Origin: Chloroflexota bacterium
GTDB taxonomy: Bacteria; Chloroflexota; Dehalococcoidia; Lucifugimonadales; Lucifugimonadaceae
Direction of reading: 5' to 3'
Length of the DNA stretch: 13,345 nucleotides
Assembly: GCA_016210435.1 (NCBI GenBank)
Contig: JACQUF010000308.1
Coordinates: 1-13,345, forward strand
The position numbers and the translations under genes were made by a program. Under the pieces are notes generated by a model, which had not been told where the DNA came from, ran no database searches, and was given only the letters and a program-made list of their open reading frames with translations. Shown here in pieces: positions 6,575-13,345 of the stretch. How positions within the stretch are numbered: the stretch's first letter is position 1; every line of letters starts with the position of its first letter.

Positions 6575-7840
6575 GTGACGCTGAAACTCGGGATGGTGGG
6601 CGCCGGCGGCATGGGCATGCGCCATGCTCACGGCTACATCGAGCTCTGCAAACAGTTTGACAGCTTCCGGCTGGTCGCCGTCTGCGACAGGCATGCCCCG
6701 GCCGCGGAGAGTGTCGCATCAGTGGTGGAGAAGGCCACCGGTGATCGCCCCGGCGTCTTCACTGATCTCCACCGGATGCTCGACGAGGCCAACCTTGATG
6801 CCCTGGACATCGTGACGGACACGCGGATGCACCATCGCTTCGCGGTGGCGGCGTTCGAGCACGGCGTTCACGTCATGACGGAAAAGCCGATGGGTGTCAC
6901 GATCCGTGCATGTCACGCGATGCGGCAGGCAGCGCAGACCCATAAGCGTGTCCTGTCGATCGCCGAGAACTATCGGCGTGACCCGATGAACCGGCTGGCG
7001 AAGGCCCTCTTGGATGCGGGCGCGATCGGTAGACCGAACTTCATGGTGCGGATGGGCCTGGGCGGCGGCTCCGCGCTGATGCACAACACCGGGTGGCGGG
7101 CTTTGAAGTCCCGCGCGGGCTCAATGATCATCGAGCAAGGAGTACACGACGCCGACCTGATGATCTACTTCATGGGCGACATCCAGACCGTGTATGCGGA
7201 GACCGGGCTGTTCGCCAGGATCCGAAGGCGGTCGGGCATGAACGCCAACCTTGCAAGGTTCTACGAGCACAGGGTCGAAGAGGAATTCGCCGGCCAGGAC
7301 ACGATCGAGCTCGACCAGGAGGACTCGGCATTCGCGGTCATGCGGTTTGCAAGCGGGGCGGTGGGCCACTACGCCATCTCAAACGCCTCGCACGGTCACG
7401 CGGTCGGAGTCGACACGATCCATGGCGCTGCGGGCACGATGATCCCGCCTCGCAGCCGCACGGGACAGAGTCCCGCGGTCAAGCTGGAGGGCGCAGTGCA
7501 GCCGCTCACGGGCGAAGAGATGCTGTCGCTTGTACCCGATTGGGAACTGAACGACATAACCGCCCCGTTCTGGGGCGGGGTACGGCGTATGGCCTCTTAC
7601 GACATGCCGTTCGACGAGATCGACCGGAAGCTGATCGCCATCGAATACGCCGAGCTCGCCAGGGCTATCACCGGAGGCGCGCCGGTGGAGGTGGGCCCGG
7701 AGACCGGGATAAAGGCCCTCGGGCTCGCGTACGCGACGCTGGAATCTGGAATGACCCGCCAACCGGTCAGGATGGCGGACATCCTCGAGGGCTCGGTCGA
7801 AGGCTACCAGGCGGAAGTGAACGCCGCGAATGGGCTCTAG
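6575..7840 (+). CDS. Gfo/Idh/MocA family NAD(P)-dependent oxidoreductase
   Basis: 421-residue cytosolic dehydrogenase of the glucose-fructose oxidoreductase/inositol dehydrogenase family. The Rossmann domain begins at once with GMVGAGGMG (6-14, giving GxGxxG at Gly9-Gly11-Gly14). It ends past the family signature TEKPMG (102-107), whose Lys104 is the expected catalytic/NAD-binding lysine. The C-terminal alpha/beta domain carries EQGVHDADL (187-195), with His191 at the active-site histidine position and Asp194. Length is slightly above the usual 330-400, with extra sequence around 211-245 and 310-345. It starts at GTG 6575, with GGAGG (6562-6566) eight bases away. It follows the enolase-family gene by 54 bases, so it probably oxidises or reduces a hydroxyl of the same sugar-like substrate; family members act on sugars, inositols and their derivatives. 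Confidence 0.93.
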   Translation: MTLKLGMVGAGGMGMRHAHGYIELCKQFDSFRLVAVCDRHAPAAESVASVVEKATGDRPGVFTDLHRMLDEANLDALDIVTDTRMHHRFAVAAFEHGVHVMTEKPMGVTIRACHAMRQAAQTHKRVLSIAENYRRDPMNRLAKALLDAGAIGRPNFMVRMGLGGGSALMHNTGWRALKSRAGSMIIEQGVHDADLMIYFMGDIQTVYAETGLFARIRRRSGMNANLARFYEHRVEEEFAGQDTIELDQEDSAFAVMRFASGAVGHYAISNASHGHAVGVDTIHGAAGTMIPPRSRTGQSPAVKLEGAVQPLTGEEMLSLVPDWELNDITAPFWGGVRRMASYDMPFDEIDRKLIAIEYAELARAITGGAPVEVGPETGIKALGLAYATLESGMTRQPVRMADILEGSVEGYQAEVNAANGL

Positions 7841-7929
7841 CCGATCAGACGTGACCTTCTGCGGCGTGTCTTGCAGGTCTGGTCGATCCATGTTTACGAC
7901 AACGAAGGCCCTCAGGACGGAGAAATAGA

Positions 7930-9003
7930 ATGGCCGGTACGCCCGGTTTTGGCTTCGCCGTGCCGATCTTCGCAGGCACGAAATCGGTACACCCCCGGAC
8001 ACCTCTTCTCGACCGTCTCGACGTGGCACAGTTGGCGCGCTCGATCGTCGAGGGCGAAAGACTCGGCTACGACTCGATGTGGGCAGCTGACCACCTGACC
8101 ACTGGCATTGACGGCGCCATCATGGAAGGCTGGACGTTCATGTCCTGGGCGGCGGGCATGACCAGCAGAATGCGGATCGGCAGCATCCACCTGGCGCAGC
8201 TTTTCCGGAACCCGGCGCTGACCGCCAAGATGGCAGCCACCCTGGATTGCATCTCCCGCGGGCGCCTCGACTTCTTCTATGAACCGGGGTCGCCGTTTAG
8301 TCGCAGAGAGGTTGAAGCCTATGGTTTCGAGTGGCTCGACGATGCCGATCGCATGGCGGCATTCGAAGAGGCAGTGCAGATCGTCAAGCTGATGTGGACA
8401 CGGGACCGGCCCTCCTTTGAAGGCCGGTTTCACCGCATCCTACAGGCGATCTGCTATCCACGCCCGGTCCAACGCCCTCATCCTCCCGTCTGGATCGGGA
8501 CGTTTGGTCTCCTGGCAGCGTCGGATACGCCTGAACCTCACGTATTCGACGTGATTGCCCGCCACGCCAACGGGTGGAACAGCACGCCAGCTTCCGTCGA
8601 CCATTGCCGGGCCGTGCTGGGAGGACTCAGGCAGGCGTGCGAGCGAAATGGGCGTGACTTCGGAACATTGAAGCTGTCGCTCGAGACGGAGATTCTGATC
8701 GCGGAAACCGGTGGGCAGGTTAGCCGGCTACAGGAACTGGTGAACCGGCGCAACCCTGGCAGCAAGGCGTTCGAAGATTGGCCAAAGCTGGGCGAAACCT
8801 TCTTGGTCGGCGATGCGGCGGCTGTAACCAGAAAGATTGAGCGGTACGTCGAACTGGGCATCGACCGGTTCATCATCTGGTTCATGGACTATCCATCGCT
8901 GGACGGGATGCGCTTATTTGCGAGAAAAGTGATGCCCTATTTTGGGGCGGCACTCGGTGGCAGGCCGGATAGAGGCGGTCGCCTCGCCGAGCCAGGAAGA
9001 TGA
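7930..9003 (+). CDS. Luciferase-like (LLM class) flavin-dependent oxidoreductase, divergent paralog
   Basis: 357-residue TIM-barrel protein of the bacterial-luciferase/F420-dependent superfamily. Recognisable segments are ERLGYDSMWAADHL (43-56), NPALTAKMAATLDCISRGRLD (94-114), the FEEAVQIVKLMW helix (145-156) and FEGRFHRI (163-170). It is a clear paralog of the next gene, down to the end motif (WFMDYPS with FARKVMPYFGA). Two loops that usually hold the cofactor phosphate differ: the glycine-rich GxGAGW loop is FYEPGSPFS here (116-124), and the WIGGGG turn is WIGTFG (188-193) with an eight-residue or so insertion. It may bind its cofactor differently, or be a non-flavin partner subunit. It starts at ATG 7930 with GGAG (7919-7922) seven bases away. 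The 89-base gap before it holds nothing recognisable. Confidence 0.9.
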   Translation: MAGTPGFGFAVPIFAGTKSVHPRTPLLDRLDVAQLARSIVEGERLGYDSMWAADHLTTGIDGAIMEGWTFMSWAAGMTSRMRIGSIHLAQLFRNPALTAKMAATLDCISRGRLDFFYEPGSPFSRREVEAYGFEWLDDADRMAAFEEAVQIVKLMWTRDRPSFEGRFHRILQAICYPRPVQRPHPPVWIGTFGLLAASDTPEPHVFDVIARHANGWNSTPASVDHCRAVLGGLRQACERNGRDFGTLKLSLETEILIAETGGQVSRLQELVNRRNPGSKAFEDWPKLGETFLVGDAAAVTRKIERYVELGIDRFIIWFMDYPSLDGMRLFARKVMPYFGAALGGRPDRGGRLAEPGR

Positions 9004-10046
9004 GGCGGCCTGACATGCCCGGCTACAGCGTCTGCCTGCCTACCTTCGCTGGCGGAAGCGCTTTCACCAAGAGCATTGAATGGACGGAACTCGAGGCCTT
9101 CGCCCTGAAAGCCGAATCACTGGGCTACTCAGCTGTGTGGGTCGCCGACCACTTCGTTCTCGGTCACGAGGAGGGAGAGCACGAGGCATGGACGGCGATC
9201 AGTGCACTTGCTGGCGCAACGTCGGAGATCCGGATAGGCACACTGGTACTTGGAAACACGCACCGGAACCCGGCGTTGGTGGCCAAGATGGCGGCCACGC
9301 TGGATTACCTGTCGGCGGGGAGGTTGGACCTGGGAATAGGTGCGGGCTGGTACAGGCTCGAACAGGAGTCATACGGGCTGCCCTGGGTGGAGTCCGTCAA
9401 GGAGAGGATGGACCGGCTCGAGGAAGCGATAGAGCTGATGAAGGCGCTGTTCACGCAAGAGCCCGTGACGTTCCGAGGACGCTTCTACCGCGTCACCGAC
9501 GCGCCCTGCCAGCCGGCCCCGATTCAAAAGCCATGGCCGCGTATCTGGATTGGGGGCGGAGGTGAGCAGCGCACGCTGCGCATCGTGGCGAAACACGCCG
9601 ACGCCTGGAACATCCCTGCCGTACCTCCCGAAGAGTACGCTCGCAAGTCAGACGTACTGCGCCAGTACTGCGAAGCAGTCGGGCGGGGATACAGCGAGAT
9701 CGAAAGAACGATGGAGACCCGTGTGCTGATCACGGACGGGAGCTCCCAGGCGGACAACCGGCTGGCCAGTTGGCTGAACCATTGGCGACGGACCGCCGGG
9801 CATGAGCCGCTGGCAAATGAGGACGCGATTAATCGGGCCAAGTCGGTCTACGTGATCGGTACCGTCGACGAATGCCGGGCCAAGGTCGAAGCATACCTCA
9901 AGGTTGGCGTCGAGCACTTCACGCCGTATTTCTTGGACTATCCGGATACAACGAGCTTGGAAATATTCGCCCGGGACATCATGGGCGAACTGGGCGCCGT
10001 GCCGCCGAAAAGGCAGGGGACCCTGGATACCCAGGGCCCCCAGTAA
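9000..10046 (+). CDS. Luciferase-like (LLM class) flavin/F420-dependent oxidoreductase
   Basis: 348-residue TIM-barrel oxidoreductase that would use FMNH2 or F420 to oxidise, reduce or mono-oxygenate a small organic molecule in the cytosol. It keeps the family landmarks: SLGYSAVWVADHF (40-52), RNPALVAKMAATLDYLSAGR (89-108), the cofactor loop LGIGAGWYRLE (111-121), RFYRVTDAP (161-169) and WIGGGGE (183-189). ATG 9000 overlaps the upstream TGA (ATGA), implying coupled translation. A second in-frame ATG at 9015 has GAGG (9002-9005) at a better distance, and gives an N-terminus (MPGYSVCLPTF) that matches relatives well, so the true start may be 9015. Which cofactor is used cannot be told with certainty; the GxGAGW and GGGG loops are shared with F420-dependent members. 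It is last gene of the plus-strand run. Confidence 0.93.
   Translation: MRRPDMPGYSVCLPTFAGGSAFTKSIEWTELEAFALKAESLGYSAVWVADHFVLGHEEGEHEAWTAISALAGATSEIRIGTLVLGNTHRNPALVAKMAATLDYLSAGRLDLGIGAGWYRLEQESYGLPWVESVKERMDRLEEAIELMKALFTQEPVTFRGRFYRVTDAPCQPAPIQKPWPRIWIGGGGEQRTLRIVAKHADAWNIPAVPPEEYARKSDVLRQYCEAVGRGYSEIERTMETRVLITDGSSQADNRLASWLNHWRRTAGHEPLANEDAINRAKSVYVIGTVDECRAKVEAYLKVGVEHFTPYFLDYPDTTSLEIFARDIMGELGAVPPKRQGTLDTQGPQ
10017..10040 (+). terminator. Hairpin at the end of the catabolic operon, possible terminator
   Basis: CCCTGG (10021-10026), ATAC, CCAGGG (10031-10036) pair perfectly, and GGG (10017-10019) with CCC (10038-10040) extends the stem across one A-C mismatch. It overlaps the last codons of the second luciferase-like gene. 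The nearest T-run (10059-10063) is 18 bases downstream, so it is not a canonical intrinsic terminator. It would serve between the two convergent genes, whose stops are 33 bases apart. Confidence 0.35.
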
Positions 10047-10079
10047 CAGCAGGTCTACTTTTTGGGCCAGGAGAAGCGG

Positions 10080-12017
10080 CTACTTATTGCCGGTCGGCTC
10101 CACTTTCAGAACAGCGAGCAAGAAGCCGGCCCAAACCTGATAGGGGGCGACGTACGGTTTTTCCGAATTCATCCACCCCTTCCAGTAATGGTTGTTGAAC
10201 GTCCTGACGTGCATCTCGTCTGAAAGGTAAATCTGCGGGAGGTCACGCAGATAGACGTCCAGCGCCTGATTTACCAAACCCATGTACCCGGGGTCGTTCG
10301 GGCGAGGCGAGATCGCGTCCATCTTGTTGATGATGGCGTCGTATTCGGGATTCGAGTAGTTGCTGTTTGCCCAGATGTATGAACCGGCCGTCCCGATTGG
10401 CGATGCAAAGCGGCTGTGGAAGTGCTGTAGCGTGCCGTGTGGCTCTCTGCTTGAGCCGCAGTGCACGAGGCTCCACAGGTTTACGTTCCCGGCGCGCACC
10501 GCGTTGAAGAACGGGGCGTTATCGTCGTATTGCTGAAACTCAACGTCGAACCCGGCATCCTTCATCTGTTTTGCCAGGACCGGACCCATCGGCCTTAGCC
10601 AGCTAGGTACGTGCACCTTCTCCGTGATCCGCTTCCCGCCTTTTGTCCAGAGGCCCTGAGCATCCTTCGTGTAGCCAGCCTTCTGCATTCGCTCGGCGAC
10701 CTTGTTTGGGTCCGGGTTATCCGGCTTGTACTTTGCGATCAGGTCGGACTGCTGATTTTCGTAAAGCGCCAGGCCCCCGTACGACGAATAGGGGACTGCC
10801 CGCTTGATCACGGAGTCCTCGTATCCGAGGGAGATGAACTTACCGCGGTCAATGGCGTGGTTCAAAGCCCAACGAACGTCCACGCTGTTGAAGGGTTCGG
10901 TCGCGGTGTTCATGCCGACGGTCAGAAGACAGGCATCGGGCGCGCCCCAGATAGGGCCGTTCTTGTTCCACGTGACTACGTCCGGATTCCGGCCTCTCGA
11001 GGCCACGAATTGGCCGGGCTGCATGCTGTGGCCAACGTCGATCTCGTTGTTCACCATCATCGCGATCCAGGTATCGGTGCTGCCCACGGCGACGTGCGTC
11101 ACGCGCAGCGGCTTGGGCAGCTGGGCGAACCCCGCTTTCACGGCCCACCAGTTGTCATTGCGGTCAAAGGTCTGAATCTGCGCGCTCGCGGAGACGGGCG
11201 CATATGGGCCGGTCCCGAGCGGCCAGCCTTTACCCGGATCGAAATTGCTAAAGGTAGCCGGGTCCTTTCCCTCCCAGACGTGCTTCGGGAGCACCGTGAT
11301 GTGGATCTCTGAGTTCTCGATGAAGTAGAAGAAGAAGAACCGCGCGTTAGGCTTGTTCAGGTTGATGATGAATTTCTGGTCGTCAACGACCTGGACATCT
11401 TTCACCCACTCTTTTATGTCTGAGGCAAAGGTGAGTGCTGGCGTATCTCGGAGCATGTGCAGGGTGAACTGGACGTCCGACGACGTGAAAGGCTTGCCAT
11501 CCGCCCACTCGATCCCCTTGCGGAGGGTCACATCGATCTTCATAAAGTCGTTCGAAACTTTGTAGCTTTCGGCGAGCCACGGGATCTCTTCGGCCGTGTT
11601 GTGGTTGTAGAGATACAGGTACTCGTAAACGGTCTTGTTCAGGATGCCTCGCACGCGGCCCAATCCGCCCAGCGAGTACGGATTCATATTGTCGTGCTCG
11701 GCTATGGTGGGCGTCGCCGGACCCGCGAACACCAATGTCTCTGCCCGCGAAACGTTGGCCCTCTGCTTGATCGGAAATTCAAACTTGGCTGCAGGCGCGG
11801 ACGTTGGAGTCGGGGCCGCCGCTGGTGGTTGGGTGGCCTGGGCCGCCGGTACCCTGGTCGCCGTTGGTGGTTGGGTGGCCTGGGCTGCCGGCGCTTTGGT
11901 CGCCGGCGCCTCGCCGCCCCCGCAGGCGACGGCCAGTAGTGCCATGCCGGACATGAATAGCGCCAGCGCAGCCAGACGACCGTGTCTCCAAGAGCGCAAA
12001 GCGGATGATTGCGTCAT
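10080..12017 (-). CDS. Family-5 solute-binding lipoprotein of a second importer
   Basis: 645-residue substrate-binding lipoprotein. The start at ATG 12017 is preceded by AGGGGG (minus strand; 12023-12028); the open frame extends upstream to 12113, but that part (Trp/Cys-rich) is not a signal peptide. Residues 1-31 are a lipoprotein signal (RHGRLAALALFMSGMALLAVAC) with Cys32. A Pro/Ala/Thr/Gln-rich tether (about 36-78) follows, then a family-5 binding fold: TVYEYLYLYN, WLAESYKVSNDFMKIDVTLR, GIEWADGKPFTSSDVQFTL, later GTGPYAP and DVRWALNHAIDRGKF. It is not a close duplicate of the first binding protein, so the ligand may differ. It lies divergent from the DppB-like gene at 12368, its probable partner, with a 350-base control region between. 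Confidence 0.95.
   Translation of the reverse strand: MTQSSALRSWRHGRLAALALFMSGMALLAVACGGGEAPATKAPAAQATQPPTATRVPAAQATQPPAAAPTPTSAPAAKFEFPIKQRANVSRAETLVFAGPATPTIAEHDNMNPYSLGGLGRVRGILNKTVYEYLYLYNHNTAEEIPWLAESYKVSNDFMKIDVTLRKGIEWADGKPFTSSDVQFTLHMLRDTPALTFASDIKEWVKDVQVVDDQKFIINLNKPNARFFFFYFIENSEIHITVLPKHVWEGKDPATFSNFDPGKGWPLGTGPYAPVSASAQIQTFDRNDNWWAVKAGFAQLPKPLRVTHVAVGSTDTWIAMMVNNEIDVGHSMQPGQFVASRGRNPDVVTWNKNGPIWGAPDACLLTVGMNTATEPFNSVDVRWALNHAIDRGKFISLGYEDSVIKRAVPYSSYGGLALYENQQSDLIAKYKPDNPDPNKVAERMQKAGYTKDAQGLWTKGGKRITEKVHVPSWLRPMGPVLAKQMKDAGFDVEFQQYDDNAPFFNAVRAGNVNLWSLVHCGSSREPHGTLQHFHSRFASPIGTAGSYIWANSNYSNPEYDAIINKMDAISPRPNDPGYMGLVNQALDVYLRDLPQIYLSDEMHVRTFNNHYWKGWMNSEKPYVAPYQVWAGFLLAVLKVEPTGNK
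11821..11904 (-). repeat. Two 42-bp tandem repeats in the second lipoprotein tether
   Basis: Copies at 11821-11862 and 11863-11904 are the same length and similar in sequence, encoding a tether of the type TKAPAAQATQPP and TRVPAAQATQPP. The period, 14 residues, equals that of the unrelated repeats in the first binding protein. Confidence 0.8.
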
Positions 12018-12022
12018 AGGAT

Positions 12023-12028
12023 CCCCCT
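12023..12028 (-). promoter_or_regulatory. Ribosome binding site fixing the lipoprotein start
   Basis: AGGGGG on the minus strand, five bases before ATG 12017. It picks the start that gives an intact signal peptide, rather than the upstream ATG at 12113. Confidence 0.55.
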
Positions 12029-12143
12029 GGCATTGCCATTGGCATAGCCACCACCAACATGGCCTCGGTGTCTCGGTCCCCCGGTAAGAGCTTGGCCAGG
12101 CCGCGACTCGCACAGGTTAACGCATGCCTGGCTACCCAGCCCG

Positions 12144-12157
12144 CCCGACAAGTCGGG
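12144..12157. promoter_or_regulatory. Perfect dyad CCCGAC-AA-GTCGGG at the predicted transcription start
   Basis: A 14-bp perfect palindrome lying about 6-20 bases downstream of the minus-strand -10 box at 12163-12168, i.e. over the expected first transcribed bases of the binding-protein gene. It could be a repressor operator or a 5' mRNA hairpin. Confidence 0.4.
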
Positions 12158-12158
12158 G

Positions 12159-12195
12159 CATATTGATATAGCGGCCGACACGAAAAGTCAATATG
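12159..12195 (-). promoter_or_regulatory. Promoter of the second binding-protein gene inside an inverted repeat
   Basis: On the minus strand, TTGACT (12186-12191), a 17-bp spacer and TATCAA (12163-12168). The boxes lie in a perfect inverted repeat CATATTGA (12159-12166) and TCAATATG (12188-12195) with a 21-bp spacer, the same geometry as at 5134-5170. Transcription would start near 12156, giving a leader of about 140 bases. Confidence 0.6.
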
Positions 12196-12244
12196 TCGCG
12201 CTTCGATGAAATATAGACCGCCTCGCCGTAAATGACCAACACGA

Positions 12245-12263
12245 TCTGCCCTCATCGGGCAGA
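12245..12263. promoter_or_regulatory. Perfect 7-bp inverted repeat, possible operator
   Basis: TCTGCCC (12245-12251) and GGGCAGA (12257-12263) around TCATC. It lies between the two divergent start regions and could bind a dimeric regulator. It has no T-run, and no gene ends there, so termination is unlikely. Confidence 0.4.
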
Positions 12264-12339
12264 GTGGATGGCGATGGGCCTTTCGTATAGCATTTCGCGC
12301 CAGGCTCGCTTGTATAGCAGTTAGTGTGAGGGGAGCGGC
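12264..12339 (+). other. Leader/promoter side of the second permease
   Basis: No gene is seen. GTATAGCA occurs twice (12285-12292 and 12312-12319), 27 bases apart, and each contains TATAGC as a possible -10 box. Neither has a convincing -35 box at 16-18 bases, so the permease promoter is not located. It may need an activator, but the sequence does not show this. Confidence 0.3.
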
Positions 12340-12378
12340 ATGGCGGCGAGGAAAAGCGGTAGCCCAAATGTCCGTTGA
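12340..12378 (+). CDS. Possible 12-codon leader peptide overlapping the permease start
   Basis: ATG 12340 has a good Shine-Dalgarno (GAGG, 12328-12331, eight bases away) and reads MAARKSGSPNVR to TGA at 12376-12378. The permease ATG at 12368 lies inside it, in another frame, and itself has only a distant GAGGA (12348-12352, 15 bases). Ribosomes ending on the leader could restart on the permease. No homology can be judged at this length. Confidence 0.25.
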   Translation: MAARKSGSPNVR

Positions 12379-13345
12379 CTACGTCCTCAGGCGGCTCGGG
12401 CTGCTCGTCGCTGTGATCGCGGTCGCTGTAACGTTGAACTTCTTCATCCCGCGCCTCTCGGGACGGAACCCCATCGAGTCGCGTCTCTATGAAGCGGCGG
12501 CGCAGGGCGGCGTAAACGTCGGCCGTATCAACGAGATGATCGCGGAGTACGAGGCCAAGTTTGGGCTCGATAAGCCGCTATGGAAGCAGTACCTCGTCTA
12601 TTGGACAGACATCTTGCGGGGAGACCTGGGAGTGTCGATCCAGGAGCTGGGGACACCCGTGACCACGGTGATCGCACGACGTTTGCCCTGGACGGTAGGG
12701 CTGCTGCTTACAGCTACGGTGATCGCCTTCGCCGTGGGATCGCTATTCGGCGCGCTGATGAGCTGGCGGAAATCCCCGCGAGCCTTCACGGCACTAGTGC
12801 CGCTCCTGATGACCCTGTCGGCGATCCCCTTCTATCTCCTGGGGATCGTCTTGATCTTCGGCTTTGCGATGATCTGGCGATTCTTTCCAGCAGGCGGGGC
12901 GTATAAGTTCGGACTTGAACTAGGCCTCAATTGGGAGACGGTCTGGAGCATCTTCCGGCATGCCGTGCTCCCGGCGTCGGCGATCGTCCTTGGCGGCATC
13001 GGATTCTGGGGCCTCGGCATGCGCGGAATGATGATCACCACGATGGGCGAGGACTACATGAAACTCGCCGATTACAAGGGGCTGAAGGAGCGTCGCATCT
13101 TCCTGAACTACGGTATCCGTAACGCGATTCTTCCACAGATCACAGCGTTCGCCATCGTGCTAGCACATGTGGTATCTGGCGCGGTGCTGGTCGAAGTCGT
13201 CTTTACATACCCGGGCATCGGGCATCAACTCTACCGCTCGATTGTGACCAATGACTATTTCATGATGCAGGGGATCATCTTGCTGGTGATCCTATCGGTG
13301 GCCGTAGGGTTGCTGATCCTGGATATGATTTATCCCCTCCTGGAC
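12368..13345 (+). CDS. ABC transporter permease, DppB/OppB-like, cut by window end
   Basis: 326 codons are open from ATG 12368 to the last base. It opens with MSVDYVLRRLGLLVAVIAVA, the standard first membrane helix of DppB proteins. An enlarged periplasmic region follows (about 30-85, with GLDKPLWKQYLVYW and LRGDLGVS), then the remaining membrane helices, the EAA-type loop (about 227-257, DYMKLADYKGLKERR and RNAILPQ) and VEVVFTYPGIGHQLY (275-289). The end, LDMIYPLLD, normally stands about ten residues before the C-terminus, so little is missing. It diverges clearly from the DppB-like protein at 2228-3145 (longer periplasmic region, altered EAA loop), so it is a second system rather than a recent copy. 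Its DppC partner and ATPases would lie to the right. It probably works with the binding protein encoded at 10080-12017. Confidence 0.93.
   Translation, partial: MSVDYVLRRLGLLVAVIAVAVTLNFFIPRLSGRNPIESRLYEAAAQGGVNVGRINEMIAEYEAKFGLDKPLWKQYLVYWTDILRGDLGVSIQELGTPVTTVIARRLPWTVGLLLTATVIAFAVGSLFGALMSWRKSPRAFTALVPLLMTLSAIPFYLLGIVLIFGFAMIWRFFPAGGAYKFGLELGLNWETVWSIFRHAVLPASAIVLGGIGFWGLGMRGMMITTMGEDYMKLADYKGLKERRIFLNYGIRNAILPQITAFAIVLAHVVSGAVLVEVVFTYPGIGHQLYRSIVTNDYFMMQGIILLVILSVAVGLLILDMIYPLLD

Noticed and set aside
7093..7854. 253-codon frame inside the Gfo/Idh gene
   Set aside because: It is out of frame with an obvious oxidoreductase and Arg/Gly/His-rich; a coding shadow.
10611..11312. 233-codon plus-strand frame opposite the second binding protein
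   Set aside because: It is antisense to a confidently identified family-5 binding protein and has no ribosome site or family motif.
12017..12113. N-terminal extension of the second binding protein to the ATG at 12113
   Set aside because: The added 32 residues (Trp/Cys-rich) would precede and spoil a clear lipoprotein signal peptide. A good ribosome site stands before ATG 12017.
12277..12285. GGCCTTTCG present in both divergent control regions (also 5334-5342)
   Set aside because: A single shared 9-mer between two stretches of about 300 bp is about what chance gives, and its position relative to the genes is not the same.
1..13345. CRISPR arrays, insertion sequences, tRNA or rRNA genes, riboswitches
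   Set aside because: No spaced direct-repeat array, transposase-like frame with terminal repeats, or recognisable RNA-gene core was seen. The only tandem repeats are the two protein-tether repeats.

Overview
This 13.3 kb window is GC-rich, densely coding bacterial DNA. It looks like an accessory uptake-and-catabolism locus. The best taxonomic clue is the first solute-binding lipoprotein: its linker after the lipid-anchor cysteine is built from repeated VVVEKPVEKVVQQT units, a style typical of Chloroflexota (green non-sulfur) binding proteins. Enolase-superfamily, Gfo/Idh/MocA and luciferase-like flavin oxidoreductase genes packed together also fit the SAR202/Dehalococcoidia-type gene expansions described in that phylum. 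The assignment is an inference; no rRNA or marker gene is present.

Layout. Positions 1-486 hold no convincing gene, but contain a strong GC hairpin (133-158). A plus-strand gene (487-1302) encodes a ribbon-helix-helix-like N-terminus joined to an unrecognised C-terminal domain, possibly a regulator. It meets a minus-strand transporter operon tail-to-tail, the two stop codons sharing one CTAG. That operon reads, in transcription order, family-5 solute-binding lipoprotein (5091-3183, carrying an apparent +1 frameshift in its linker), DppB-like permease (3145-2228) and DppC-like permease (2222-1299). Going the other way from the same intergenic region is a plus-strand catabolic run: mandelate racemase/galactonate dehydratase-like enzyme (5387-6520), Gfo/Idh/MocA oxidoreductase (6575-7840) and two paralogous luciferase-like oxidoreductases (7930-9003, 9000-10046). 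It converges on a second minus-strand binding lipoprotein (12017-10080). A second DppB-like permease (12368 to the window edge) is divergent from it and cut by the window end, so a second transporter continues beyond. No ABC ATPase is seen.

How it may work together (inference): two family-5 ABC importers bring in an organic substrate, perhaps a sugar, sugar acid or oligosaccharide. The enolase-type enzyme dehydrates or isomerises an acid-sugar-like molecule, the Gfo/Idh enzyme oxidises or reduces a hydroxyl/keto group, and the flavin enzymes add a further redox step.

The most striking non-coding observation is that the two binding-protein genes, 7 kb apart, have matching promoters: TTGAC(A/T), 17 bp, TATCAA. 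In each, the promoter sits inside a perfect 8-bp inverted repeat with an identical 21-bp spacer (5134-5170 and 12159-12195). This suggests both importers answer to the same regulator.
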